In this document: positions 11,501 through 21,135 of the stretch, piece by piece
Position numbering within the stretch: position 1 is the stretch's first letter
Layout of the letters: the number at the start of each line of letters is the position of its first letter
Source: Perkinsus olseni
Taxonomy: Eukaryota; Perkinsozoa; Perkinsida
DNA: 64,000 nucleotides
Direction: 5' to 3'
NCBI GenBank assembly: GCA_013115125.1
Contig: JABANN010000037.1
Span: forward strand, 47,272 to 111,271
Notes under the pieces: generated by a model
The model's database searches: none
What the model was told of the DNA's origin: nothing
What the model saw: only the letters and a program-made list of their open reading frames with translations
Translations under genes and position numbers: made by a program

Positions 11501-12174
11501 CGTTTATTAGAAATTAATTGTAACTTTCTCAAAGCTCGAAAGTTATTGAGTTCAAGGGGTAAGTTGACGGACGAGGAATGCTCTAAACACATACACAACT
11601 CCGTCGGTCTCAGCTAGCCGCAAGTGTCAGTCCATTGCATGACTCGTGTGCGCGGTCTGATTTTGGGTTACAAGCAAGCTGTGTGTGTGAGTTTAGAGGC
11701 CAACGCCGAGAGAACGGTCTAGCACCGACGTACCTTACAGGGGGACTAGTTCAGCCTGTTAAACAGGCTCTGTTCATCAAGCCAAAGAACGTTGCTCTGA
11801 GAGCGAGGTCATCGTCAGCTGGAGAACGTAAGCTGTGACACTCAGACCAGTTGCTATTGCAAGTCTGCCTCCACGCCGAGTTTTTCAGCTTTCGCAGCAG
11901 AACATAACTTCTCCACCATTGGTCATTGGTCAACGAGGAACATCAAATCTTTCATGCGACGCGATTAATTGTCAGCTCAAATTTGCTCGATAGCCTGGTT
12001 TTCTCCTCACTACCTTCCGTCGGACCACGGAAAACCAGCATTCATTTCAGTTCGTTCCTACACGCAACTTGGGAAACGCAAAGCAATGCATAGAGAGACT
12101 CACCCATTCCTAACATTCTACTGACAGGTACTGATAATAAAAATTAGCAACAAATCCCAGCAAGTAACAATACG
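11501..12174. other. Convergent intergenic region
   Basis: Lies between the 3' ends of the RanBPM-like gene and isocitrate lyase. I see only short, unsupported frames, no tRNA, and no long repeat. Confidence 0.5.
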
Positions 12175-13806
12175 TTACATCTTAGACTTCCCGAACTGTC
12201 TCTCAGTCGACTCAGAACCCTGGCTTGCAGTCGACGTAGAACCACCAGTAGCAAGACCAACCATAGCATCCATGAAGTCAGCGCCACTCCATCTCTGATG
12301 CGTTAACAGCTCTACCTTATTAACACGCTCGGCCCTCTGTACGTCTCTAACGTAGGCCAGCATGTTCTCCTTGGCGTAGTTCTTGGCGAAGACGTCGCTG
12401 TGCAGACCAGAAAGGTGAAAGCCTGCCAGGGTGATGAACTGCCATACGTAACCCAGCTTGCCAATGTCCTTCTGGAAGGAGGCTATCTGGGAGTCGGTCA
12501 TACCAGCAGCGTCCCAGTTGAAACTGGGAGACAGATTGTAGCCGAGGAGAATCTTATCGCCATGAACTTTCTTAACAGCGCTGGCGAAGTCAACACATTG
12601 GGTGTACACAGGCTTCTTAGATTCCATCCACAGCATATCACAGTAGGGGGCGAATGCGATGCCACGGCTGATGCACATACGAGTGCCGCACTTGATGCGA
12701 TAATAGCCTTCCCTAGTGCGAGGGAGATCCCAAGACCAGAAGGGGACGGCACCGAGCAGCCTCTGGGCCTCGGCACGCATGTCATCGATGCCCATGAACA
12801 TACTCTTCTCCTCCCACTCAGCCACAGACTTGCCCATGGCCTTCAGCTTGCTAGAGACGAGGTCGGGGAATGTGGTCAGCTGGGCGTTCATGACCCAGTC
12901 AGTCTCCATCTTGGCGATCTCTTCAGGAGAAGCTCCACGATGGACAGCAGCGTCTACCATACTCTGTAGAGAGTCCTTGACGTTGGGGTTAGACGCACCA
13001 ACGATGAAGCTGTGATCTCTCGGGTCGATATTGGTATCTAACAAGGTCGCAGCCTCGGCATCGGTACGAGCCACAATAATGGTCTCAACGCCAAGGACGT
13101 CGGTCATCAACCTGGCGGCCACCAAGCGGTCGATGTGCTCTCTCGTAGAGACAAGCACCTTACCGCCCATGTGACCACACTTCTTGGTGCCAGGCTTCTG
13201 GTCCTCGAGATGGACACCAGCTGCACCACGCTCCACCATCATCTTCATGAGCCTCATCACCGCAGTCAGACCACCGTGACCAGTATCACCATCAGCAATG
13301 ATGGGAGCAAAATGATCTACGCCAGGGTTAGCCTGTCGCTCAGCCTCGGTCATACCGAACCTCTCCTGGTGTTGCTTCTGATCGTGAAAGACTTGGGCAC
13401 GGAAGAGTTGGTCGACCTTGTTGGGGACCGTGTTGGACGGGTAGTCGGCGAAGTCAGGACCGGGCTCGTTAGAAGTAGAGGCCGTCGAGGAGCTTTGCCA
13501 TCCCGACACGTAGATCGTCTTGAGATACTTGGCCATCTGGGTCACTTGAACAGGGTCCAAGGCACCAAAGGTAGGGAGGAAACCACCAGTACGTTGAGCA
13601 TCCTTGAAGGCAGCCCAAAGCTTCTTGCTCATGGCGTCAGCGGCGTACTTGGTACGGCCAGCCTTCTGGCCACGCAGGCGAGCAACATCCTCAGCAGAGT
13701 AAAGACGACGCTTGCCAGACCAACGCTCGGACTGCCACCATTGCTTGATCTCTGCCACGTCGGCGGCGAACTCAGCAGACTCAGCAGATGCGGGGATGCG
13801 AGACAT
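12175..13806 (-). CDS. ICL: Isocitrate lyase
   Basis: An intronless 543-residue isocitrate lyase, close to the usual eukaryotic length of about 550. The signature KKCGHM is at residues 208-213 with the catalytic Cys210; [17 protein letters not shown] and VARTDAE are also present, giving the metal and substrate site. It splits isocitrate into glyoxylate and succinate, the first step of the glyoxylate cycle, which lets cells grow on fat or acetate. The C-terminus ends in SKM, a variant type 1 peroxisomal signal, so it is probably imported into peroxisomes or glyoxysomes. The ATG is the first in frame after an upstream stop. No malate synthase is seen in the window. Confidence 0.97.
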   Translation of the reverse strand: MSRIPASAESAEFAADVAEIKQWWQSERWSGKRRLYSAEDVARLRGQKAGRTKYAADAMSKKLWAAFKDAQRTGGFLPTFGALDPVQVTQMAKYLKTIYVSGWQSSSTASTSNEPGPDFADYPSNTVPNKVDQLFRAQVFHDQKQHQERFGMTEAERQANPGVDHFAPIIADGDTGHGGLTAVMRLMKMMVERGAAGVHLEDQKPGTKKCGHMGGKVLVSTREHIDRLVAARLMTDVLGVETIIVARTDAEAATLLDTNIDPRDHSFIVGASNPNVKDSLQSMVDAAVHRGASPEEIAKMETDWVMNAQLTTFPDLVSSKLKAMGKSVAEWEEKSMFMGIDDMRAEAQRLLGAVPFWSWDLPRTREGYYRIKCGTRMCISRGIAFAPYCDMLWMESKKPVYTQCVDFASAVKKVHGDKILLGYNLSPSFNWDAAGMTDSQIASFQKDIGKLGYVWQFITLAGFHLSGLHSDVFAKNYAKENMLAYVRDVQRAERVNKVELLTHQRWSGADFMDAMVGLATGGSTSTASQGSESTERQFGKSKM

Positions 13807-14314
13807 TTCACTCGAAGGGTTGATAATCCCTGAAGAGACTTTATAGAAATCGGTAGTTCACATCGAACAACCTCGGAATCTTGCGCTCGCCCTGATCGAT
13901 AACGCATTCTAGCACGCACACGCAAAAGTGCACTGCTAGCGCGCCGCGATCATCATCAAAGCACAAGACTTGCGCTCAAAACACATTAAAGGAAGTTGAG
14001 AGATGAGACGGACATGTTCATGGTGCAGGATATCATGTATTTCGAACAGGAACGATCTGAAACGTCCTAAGAGGGCAGTTACTCACCGATGTCACTGGCG
14101 TGTCCCACGCGTTGACCGAAGTGAGTAAGAAGTTGTGTCCCAGTAAAGGGCTACACGGTGGGAGCCACGCAAATGACATTTGTCAGGGGTGGGGTCAGCT
14201 CGATCATCAGTCATTCGAGTAGCAATTATGGGCTTAACGTCCACTGACAAACTCAGAACGCTTCGGGCAGAGAAAACATAACACATGGCCGACATGGAAA
14301 GGTACGGCCGGAGG
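13807..14314. other. Intergenic spacer upstream of isocitrate lyase
   Basis: Between the isocitrate lyase start and the stop of ZMYND10, both on the minus strand. No exon with splice support. It should include the isocitrate lyase promoter. Confidence 0.5.
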
Positions 14315-16521
14315 CTAGGACCCGGCACAAGGAGGTGCTTGCTGGCAATGCTCACGATGTACACGCCAATGCGTGACCTGAACGACCACAACTGCCAGAG
14401 CCTCGAAAAAGCTGGGCCATACCTGGCAGTCTCTGGAGCAGTAGAACTCTCGCTTGCAGCGCGTGCAGCGCTGATGGGCCTCCTTACCACATTGGGGGCA
14501 TCTGGGCGCCTGGAGAAGACGGTGCCTCGGACCGGAGCGCCGATGAGGTTACCTGCAGCTCGTCGCCTTCCTCCATCGCCAAGCGCCACTCATCTGGAAT
14601 GGATACCATCTTCGAAAGCTTTTTCAACCCTTCAGAGCCCTCTTCCTTATCAGCGGAAATCAGGGCCGCCAAGTGTCCCTCCGCCACTTCCTTCCACCTG
14701 AGCGTTGAGCAGGGGCAGGCCCCTCCACAGAACTCGACCTCACCGCCTACCTCCCTCTATACTTCGACTTGAGACCTTCAATGATCTCAGCCACCAGTTC
14801 AACACTGAAGGCACTGGCAGCCCCAGAAGACATCGATAGACCCCCAAAAGGGCTGTTGGTGGTGGGGTCACCCACACCCGCGACCATATGACCTGCAACA
14901 GGTAGCAAAGACAACTCCGCCGAAGAGTCTGTGGGATCGCTGGTTCTCACCCGAGATGGCGAGCTCCTCGAGTGCTCTCAACAGCACAGACAACACTGGC
15001 AGCTGCTCGAAGACCGTCTCGTTCAGGTACTTCCGGAGCCTGGCGAAATGGGAACGGTACGAGAGCGTGCACTCACACCCTAGAAGATGTCACCTCAACA
15101 GATTGTCTACGCGGCACTGGGAGTCTAATGAGTACTGCTGACGGCAGACTGGGTCCATGAGGAGCTGATAGATAGATAACCACACTTGGCCCTAAATCGG
15201 TAGCAGCAGTCTCCTACAATGAAACGGGGCACCGGGGTAGCATACCTGCGCCTTTGGCATTCTCACCGACGCAGATGCGTCGTTCATCGGCTTCCAAATA
15301 TTGTCCTCGAACTTCTCCACCGCGCCACCCGGAGTCTTTCTGATCCACGGAGCTACCTGTACCACAACGATGAACGATGAACGATGAACGATGAACGATG
15401 AAGACTTTAGATGGTAGAGACGTTACTACCTCTAGTAGAGGGACCAACGTCATGAGTATGTCGTGGGTTTCGAGTAGCCTGGTAGTAAGCGTTAGTGGGC
15501 AGTGGGCACGATGCTCACAGAGGAAGCGAACGATGGACAGGGCGCACATACACACCTGTAACAGCGGAGACACCATCAGACTTGCCCGGGGCCCACTTGG
15601 AACTCGATCTCGTCGTATTGGGAATCTAAAACCTCCTCATCAGTCTGGGCGATGAGCCGTTGACGGCGATTCTCCGGGGTCTCTTCAGCCAGCCTCAGAG
15701 ATCTGCAGCAGCAACCCCCAACACATCTTTTAACCCTCCAGGGCAGCTCACTGTTTAGCGCGCTTCGCGTGCAGCTCCAAGAACCCTGCCAGCTTCGAAG
15801 AACAGTAGTCAACCTGATGGGGGCATGAAGACCTTATTCCCGCTTGTTTGTTACTAGGTCAACCGTGGTGTCCCCAGCGGCCTCAACCCCATCCTGGTGG
15901 AAAAGGAAGACCTGAGCGTGGATGAGGGCACAATGGCGGTCAGGGGGCGTTGACCTCAAGAAGGTTGATGACAGTCGCTTCATGGTACAACGGGACGTAG
16001 TTCCGTAGAGAGGACAGCTTGGCCAACTTGGAAGATATCAGAGGATACACCCGAGTTTTCCAGGTCCATACCAGAATCAATTCTCCTGAGAACACGACGA
16101 AAACCCTTAGCACAGCTCGCCTTATGGAAGCCGACGCTTCCCATTTTGATGAGAACCTCTCCTCAGTGAGAGTAAGACTTCACAGCATTTCCCACCTATG
16201 AGGTCCTTGATGCGATCCTCTCGCACGAATAAGTCCTTAATGAACTCGTCAGTGCCATCCACAGCCTGGGAATGGGCTTCCTTATTCAACCTCTCTAGGA
16301 CGGCATGGTTCTCCAACCACTCAGTTGTGCCTATCTCCTCCAAGGCCCATGACGATGGACCTGATTATCCCCTGCGAACTGCTAGGTACAGTGAGCCCCT
16401 TACCGAGCTTAAGGTGCGTGACTAGATGCTCCGCTTCACATTGTGAGAGCGGGAATTGACTCTCATCGATCATCAGCGCTGAGTCAGAGGTGAAGTTGCC
16501 AACTTCAGTTATCATTGCCAC
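14315..16521 (-). CDS. ZMYND10: ZMYND10-like dynein-arm assembly factor (MYND zinc finger)
   Basis: A minus-strand gene with about eleven short introns (for example 16361-16403 and 14378-14422). Its pieces follow animal ZMYND10 in order: TEWLENHAVLERLNKEAH near the N-terminus, WKTRVYP, YHEATVINLLE, VDLVDYC, a segment ending PLLE, GQVWLSIYQLLMDP, EQLPVLS, RGRWKEVAEGHLAAL and, last, a MYND finger CPQC...CTRC...YCSRDCQ...HWRVHREHC split by the 14378-14422 intron. ZMYND10 works in the cytoplasm with chaperones to pre-assemble axonemal dynein arms, so this points to a motile flagellated stage. One exon border between about 16130 and 16200 is unsure. The start may be the ATG at 16521 or a later one at 16473. 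Confidence 0.88.
15366..15400. repeat. AACGATG heptamer microsatellite inside a ZMYND10 intron
   Basis: Five perfect head-to-tail copies of AACGATG. The array falls in the intron after the PLLE-encoding exon, so its length could vary without touching the protein as long as intron size stays tolerable. Confidence 0.9.
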
Positions 16522-16648
16522 GGAAGCGAGATGGAATCCCTATGAGGACCTCGACATAAACGTGCGATGATATCCTAAGAGTTCCGCCGGCTTAGCAACA
16601 CCCCGATAGGATGACAGCTCTCCGGTTAGAGCCATCTTGAAGATTCCA

Positions 16649-17109
16649 ATGGACTCAGTCTATCGGCATGATGGAGAACCGAAATCCAAGCGCAGTGCGA
16701 ATCCACCAGATTTAGACCACCCACATCCCGGAATAGTAACGCAATCTTCCAACCCATGGTCGAGTTCACCTACGCATTGCTAGCTGTGTACCTACTTACG
16801 GACTCGACTATCGCCTATAGTAATGCCCAGTGGCTCTTGCGAATTTTCACTGCCACCCTGAGGCGCGCATTGCCGATGCCGTCTACAACCTATGGCCCCA
16901 GTGCCGTCTATAACATGACTCAGAACGCAAACCATCATGGTAATCGAGGAACTCAATGGAAGTATTTGTGACAAGAGCATTCGGACCGACACCAGCGTAG
17001 TGGTAATGCAAGATGGCACCAAACCCTTCGCAAGGCTGGGTGCCTTCGATGCTGCTGCTACTGCCATCATTGGTGGAGTCCGAGTCTGGGACAAGATACT
17101 TGAACGTTG
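16649..17109 (+). CDS. Small multi-exon protein of unknown function
   Basis: I do not recognise it. From ATG 16649 a hydrophilic frame (Lys/Arg/Pro/His-rich) runs to a possible donor near 16736; a terminal segment from about 16931 to TGA 17107-17109 has convincing codon use and ends VRVWDKILER. Two or three introns in between fit GT/AG signals but their exact borders are ambiguous. The gene is divergent from ZMYND10, with 127 bp between the two start codons, so a shared promoter is likely. The opposite-strand frame over 16792-17094 looks like its shadow. Confidence 0.4.
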
Positions 17110-17375
17110 ATAGCGTTGAAGTATGTTATTTATTACAGAAAAAAGTACTCGTACGTCTTTAGTCGAGTACAGGAGACAAGTAGCGGTCAGAGGGACTCGT
17201 CAAGGGACAAGCCACAACCAGACCGCAGAATAACAAGTCAAAAGAACCACAGCCGGCTCGACTCACCAGTGAAAACCCACTGTAAGCCGACCAGCTGGCA
17301 AAAGAACAATTTTGGTTCACTCACGAAGATTCGACGGATGGCCCGCCATCGAAGAGGCAATATACGCACGAGCAG

Positions 17376-19862
17376 TTACGCACCAGTGTTCGCAGGCGCC
17401 TCAGGTTCGGCTTCTGAACTCTGAGAATCTCCCTGCTCAATCGAGCACTTGCTGGCCACTTCCTTCTCGCCGTACTTGATCTGCTTCCGTCTCTCCCATC
17501 CAAGCCAGCCGATAATAAGGGCTGCTATGAAGAATATGATCGCAATAGCGATGAGGCCACCCATAAGACCATTGAACATGCCAGGAGCTGCTTGCTCGAC
17601 CTTCATCGTATCAAGCTGGAAGGGGAACGCCTTCTGATGCTTGTTCAGCCAAAAGGACGGTATGAGGCAGTCTTGGGTCATCTCGCCGGTCTTACCATTC
17701 GCCGTAGGAGGGAATCTAACATTCATCTGCAACTTCTCCTGTCCGTTGACAAAGGCACCCGATATTGGCTCAGTCCAGACGTTGATGCGGAAGTCGCGGT
17801 CGCCTTCACAGTTAGGATCGCCGCTGCAGGAGAGGATGTTCACACGATCACCGGGATAGTAGTTTTGGGACCTCGAGGATGATCCATTGACGATATCGAA
17901 ATGAGGTAGAGAGGCATAGACCGGGACCATGACAGAGGCCGGGTCGGGGGAGGCAAAGTATCCAAGGTTGAAGCTCAGGTAAGGCGAGTCACAGTCGATA
18001 CCCTGGGAGTCGTGAGGATTCGAACCATCGCAATTTTCGTTGCGGAAGTCGATGTCGGACAAAGTCCACTTGTCTACCTTGGCACCATCCCAATCAGCAT
18101 CCACCTCAATGTTCTTCAGAGTCGCTGCCGAGAAGATCTGCCCCACGAACAGCCTGGCCAGGGCGTCCTTTTTGTGATACTCGTCCGTCCCCTTGCCGTT
18201 CAGAGTACCGGGGAAGAACTTGGCATCCCAACCAGCAACGTAGTTAGGAGTGCAGACGTCGTTAGCAGTACAAGTACCATCCTTCTTGAAGGAGTCCTGG
18301 GCCATACAGTCACGATCAAAGGCACAGTTCTGAGTCTGACCATTATACATCTTGAAGTAATCCAAACCCTTCCAATCCGGAATCTTACTACTACGGTACT
18401 GCTCGGTAGGGGCACCATTGATCACGGGCTTAGCAACGCCCATGGACACCGCCTGGCCGCTGAACTTGTCCGTGAAAGCCTCGTTGTCCCAACCAAGAAG
18501 CTGAGCTACTGACATCTTTATGAACCTAGGATAGAATTCATAGTCAGCATCGTAGCTTTTGCTGGAGGGATCCGTGTAGGGGAAGAGAGTGTGGCGCATA
18601 GTGTCGTAGTTGGACAGACCATAGGAGCCGGCGTAGTTCAATTGGTCGTGCCAAGCCTCGATCTCAGAGGGCTTCAGAGTCATCTCCAACACCTTCATCG
18701 CAACTACAGCACCGGTAGTATCCGTGAAGTTGGTGTTCATCATGAAATTGAAGATTTTGTTCTTGGAAGTCTCCGAGAAAGTACCATTAATTTTCTTCTC
18801 AAGGTCCACATCGGCCTGGCTATCGGGGTTGAACTTGCAGCTGTGGTTGGCGTCTTGCTTGGCCACACAACCAAAGGCGTAGGCGAAGTAGTCGATGGCC
18901 ATACTGGATGGTGGTAGCATGCTGGAAACGTCCAAACCACCCGCCAAGGGGGCCAGTTTGGTGCCCAGAGCCTGCATATTTATCTCGCCATCATCGAGCA
19001 TACGAGTTAGACCAGCATCGAAGTACTGTGACTGGATGGCCGCCTCTATACTACCGAACTGGGCTTTGATGAGGTTGGACACCATTGCAGGAGCCAACTT
19101 CATCATACCCGTTACAGTTTTGGCCAATTCCTGATAGGTTCCGCAGGTCCCGAGCATCTGCAGCATCTCCATGGTACTCACAGTATGACCCATTTCAGTG
19201 ATCGTACTCAGAAGGGCCAGGTTGGGGACGATGACCTTCTGCTGTAACAGGGCAGTCTCATCCTTATCGGCGAAGACAAAGGTGTTGGTCTCATTCCAGT
19301 GAGCAATACCCTCATTGTTCCACTTGTCAACATCAACCGAAGCTTCGATACGCTCGGAAGTCTGAGCAGCGTGGACAGGACGCAGCTCCTGCACAACAGG
19401 CTTGGCGCCGTTCTTGAGGATCTCTGCTGGGTTGGTGACGTTGAAGGCGTAGAAATCGTACGGCATACCCCTCAGGCACATATCAGGCTTCACACATCCA
19501 TCCTTGGAAGCGTCACACCAACCAGATGAAGCTGCCACTGCAGCATTCGAGGGTGAACTCGACGACAAACACGTTTCCCTGGCTTCAGTCGAGTTCATAA
19601 GCCAGGCCTGATAGGCCAGTCCAGGGCAAGTAGCATCACCCACGAACATGTTAGAGCAATCGGTCGTCTGATAGGTATTGTCGATGAAGCGCATGGCATC
19701 CACTCCATTAGTGTACTGATCCTCGTAAGTGGTCTTAACCAGAATGGCAAAGATGATGGCAACAATGCAGATGGCCGCGGAGATGGCGGTGAGGATCCAG
19801 TAGACCCAAGGGTTGCACTTTATCGGGCAACGGCCATTGCAGTTGTACCAACGTGGCTTCAT
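17376..19862 (-). CDS. CD36/LIMP-2-family scavenger-receptor-like membrane protein, copy 1
   Basis: An intronless 828-residue protein. One membrane helix lies at about 19-42 and a second at about 765-795, with a large loop between, as in the CD36/SR-B/LIMP-2 family. Family-like motifs are FYAFNVTNPAEIL, FVFADKDE, LFPYTD and PVYASLPHF. The luminal part is longer than animal CD36 (about 470 residues) and has many Cys and N-glycosylation sites. The cytosolic N-terminus carries Cys8, Cys12 and Cys16 next to the membrane, possible palmitoylation sites. CD36 proteins bind or carry lipids and lipoproteins, or sort enzymes to lysosomes; the ligand here is unknown. It is the downstream member of a tandem pair with the gene at 21136-23556. 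Confidence 0.9.
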   Translation of the reverse strand: MKPRWYNCNGRCPIKCNPWVYWILTAISAAICIVAIIFAILVKTTYEDQYTNGVDAMRFIDNTYQTTDCSNMFVGDATCPGLAYQAWLMNSTEARETCLSSSSPSNAAVAASSGWCDASKDGCVKPDMCLRGMPYDFYAFNVTNPAEILKNGAKPVVQELRPVHAAQTSERIEASVDVDKWNNEGIAHWNETNTFVFADKDETALLQQKVIVPNLALLSTITEMGHTVSTMEMLQMLGTCGTYQELAKTVTGMMKLAPAMVSNLIKAQFGSIEAAIQSQYFDAGLTRMLDDGEINMQALGTKLAPLAGGLDVSSMLPPSSMAIDYFAYAFGCVAKQDANHSCKFNPDSQADVDLEKKINGTFSETSKNKIFNFMMNTNFTDTTGAVVAMKVLEMTLKPSEIEAWHDQLNYAGSYGLSNYDTMRHTLFPYTDPSSKSYDADYEFYPRFIKMSVAQLLGWDNEAFTDKFSGQAVSMGVAKPVINGAPTEQYRSSKIPDWKGLDYFKMYNGQTQNCAFDRDCMAQDSFKKDGTCTANDVCTPNYVAGWDAKFFPGTLNGKGTDEYHKKDALARLFVGQIFSAATLKNIEVDADWDGAKVDKWTLSDIDFRNENCDGSNPHDSQGIDCDSPYLSFNLGYFASPDPASVMVPVYASLPHFDIVNGSSSRSQNYYPGDRVNILSCSGDPNCEGDRDFRINVWTEPISGAFVNGQEKLQMNVRFPPTANGKTGEMTQDCLIPSFWLNKHQKAFPFQLDTMKVEQAAPGMFNGLMGGLIAIAIIFFIAALIIGWLGWERRKQIKYGEKEVASKCSIEQGDSQSSEAEPEAPANTGA

Positions 19863-21135
19863 CTCGGGGATAATCCCACCAAAACTAGGAAAACTAACAA
19901 ACGAGCAGTTACTCCCCAGACGAGATCTCTCTGCGACTCTTGTGCACTTCGCGGAGGACCCGGCTAGGGCCGAGGGAACACTAGCCTAGCTGCCACCATG
20001 GCATACCGCACCTGCTACTGATGGGAATTGTGGAACGCCACGGTAACGCGATTATGATCTAGCGCCCTTGGCCTTGCAGAGAGATATGCTAGGCAGGTTC
20101 GAATCAAAGTCGAAATTTTCTGTTTGCAAGGCCCTGGGATTGAACCCGCGTACGTAGGGGACAGACCCTGTTAGCTGACACAATGACCACCGCCTCCCGT
20201 TTAATATTACACTGTGCTCCCATGAAGGCATCTAGAAGGAACCGTAGCAAGCATAGACCGCTGATGACATGGAATCGAGGCCGACAATGAATGAGGAAAG
20301 GCATGAGTATTTGCCTACTGTTGAACGCCATAAACCAAGGCAAGACAGAGAGCCTTAGGGTAGACTGTGGACCACAGTCTGTGGGCGCGAAGGCCACCAC
20401 AACGATTTCTACGACCCGCGTAGTGCACGATATCGGCTGATAGGCGCGAGAACATCAGCAGCAAGCTAGTTTCGTATAACACCAGCATGATAACGAGCCA
20501 AGGCCAGCCCCTAGGATAGCCGAGATCGCGAGAGTTGGATAGGTTAAAAAGGTTGAACTTCGCTCTGTTATCCGCGAGGTTGTCGGTTCGAATCCATCAT
20601 CCTGCATCACGCCGTCGCATAACTATTAGTTGTACCGGTTTGGCATGTTGGTTCTGTAGTGTCGCGTGGAGGTTCAGTGACTATCCTCCTCTGTTGAACG
20701 ATCCCGCCTCGCCATGTGACCCAAAATCCCCACTGAAGAACTCGATACATGTGACATCATTCGAAGAAAAAATCGGCCATTAAGACCAGGGGAGTGGGTT
20801 GATGAGTTCAAGACGCCAACTCATTTTAACCTCGATACTGCGGTTGGAAAAATATGACGCCAAGTACACCGCGATGAGGTATCCCAAGCGATACTGGACC
20901 AAGTGACAATATTCCAATGCTTCAACAACCAGTCCGACCAAATATACAAGGTGCATACTTAGCAAGAGGCAGCGGCTGTCCGACAGCCTCTTCTCTGAAA
21001 CCCATCCTAAGCGAAAGCGGGCCCCGAGAGGTACGGTAAAAATATCTATCATAACGACTTACGCTAGGGGTAACATTATAGTTGACAGAAGACAATAGCT
21101 AGTCTCTGTCTACGTAATCGACTGGTAACGACATT
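19863..21135. other. Spacer between the tandem CD36-like genes
   Basis: About 1.3 kb without supported exons; it should hold the promoter of copy 1 and the 3' end of copy 2. Two tRNA-like B-box strings occur (20141-20151 on the minus strand, 20585-20595 on the plus strand), but neither folds convincingly (see rejected items). Confidence 0.5.

Noticed and set aside
17592-18917. Plus-strand frames of 90-170 residues opposite the CD36-like genes
   Set aside because: Shadows of the minus-strand coding sequence; no start context, splice or domain support. The same holds for 21313-22614.
20030-20175. tRNA-like string with GGTTCAATCCC on the minus strand (20141-20151), flanked by a weak acceptor-like pairing
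   Set aside because: The T stem has mismatches and no proper D arm or anticodon stem forms at normal distances; at best a tRNA fossil.
20530-20612. Perfect B-box GGTTCGAATCC at 20585-20595 (plus strand)
   Set aside because: The T stem pairs poorly, no acceptor stem matches upstream, and the A-box region is unconvincing.
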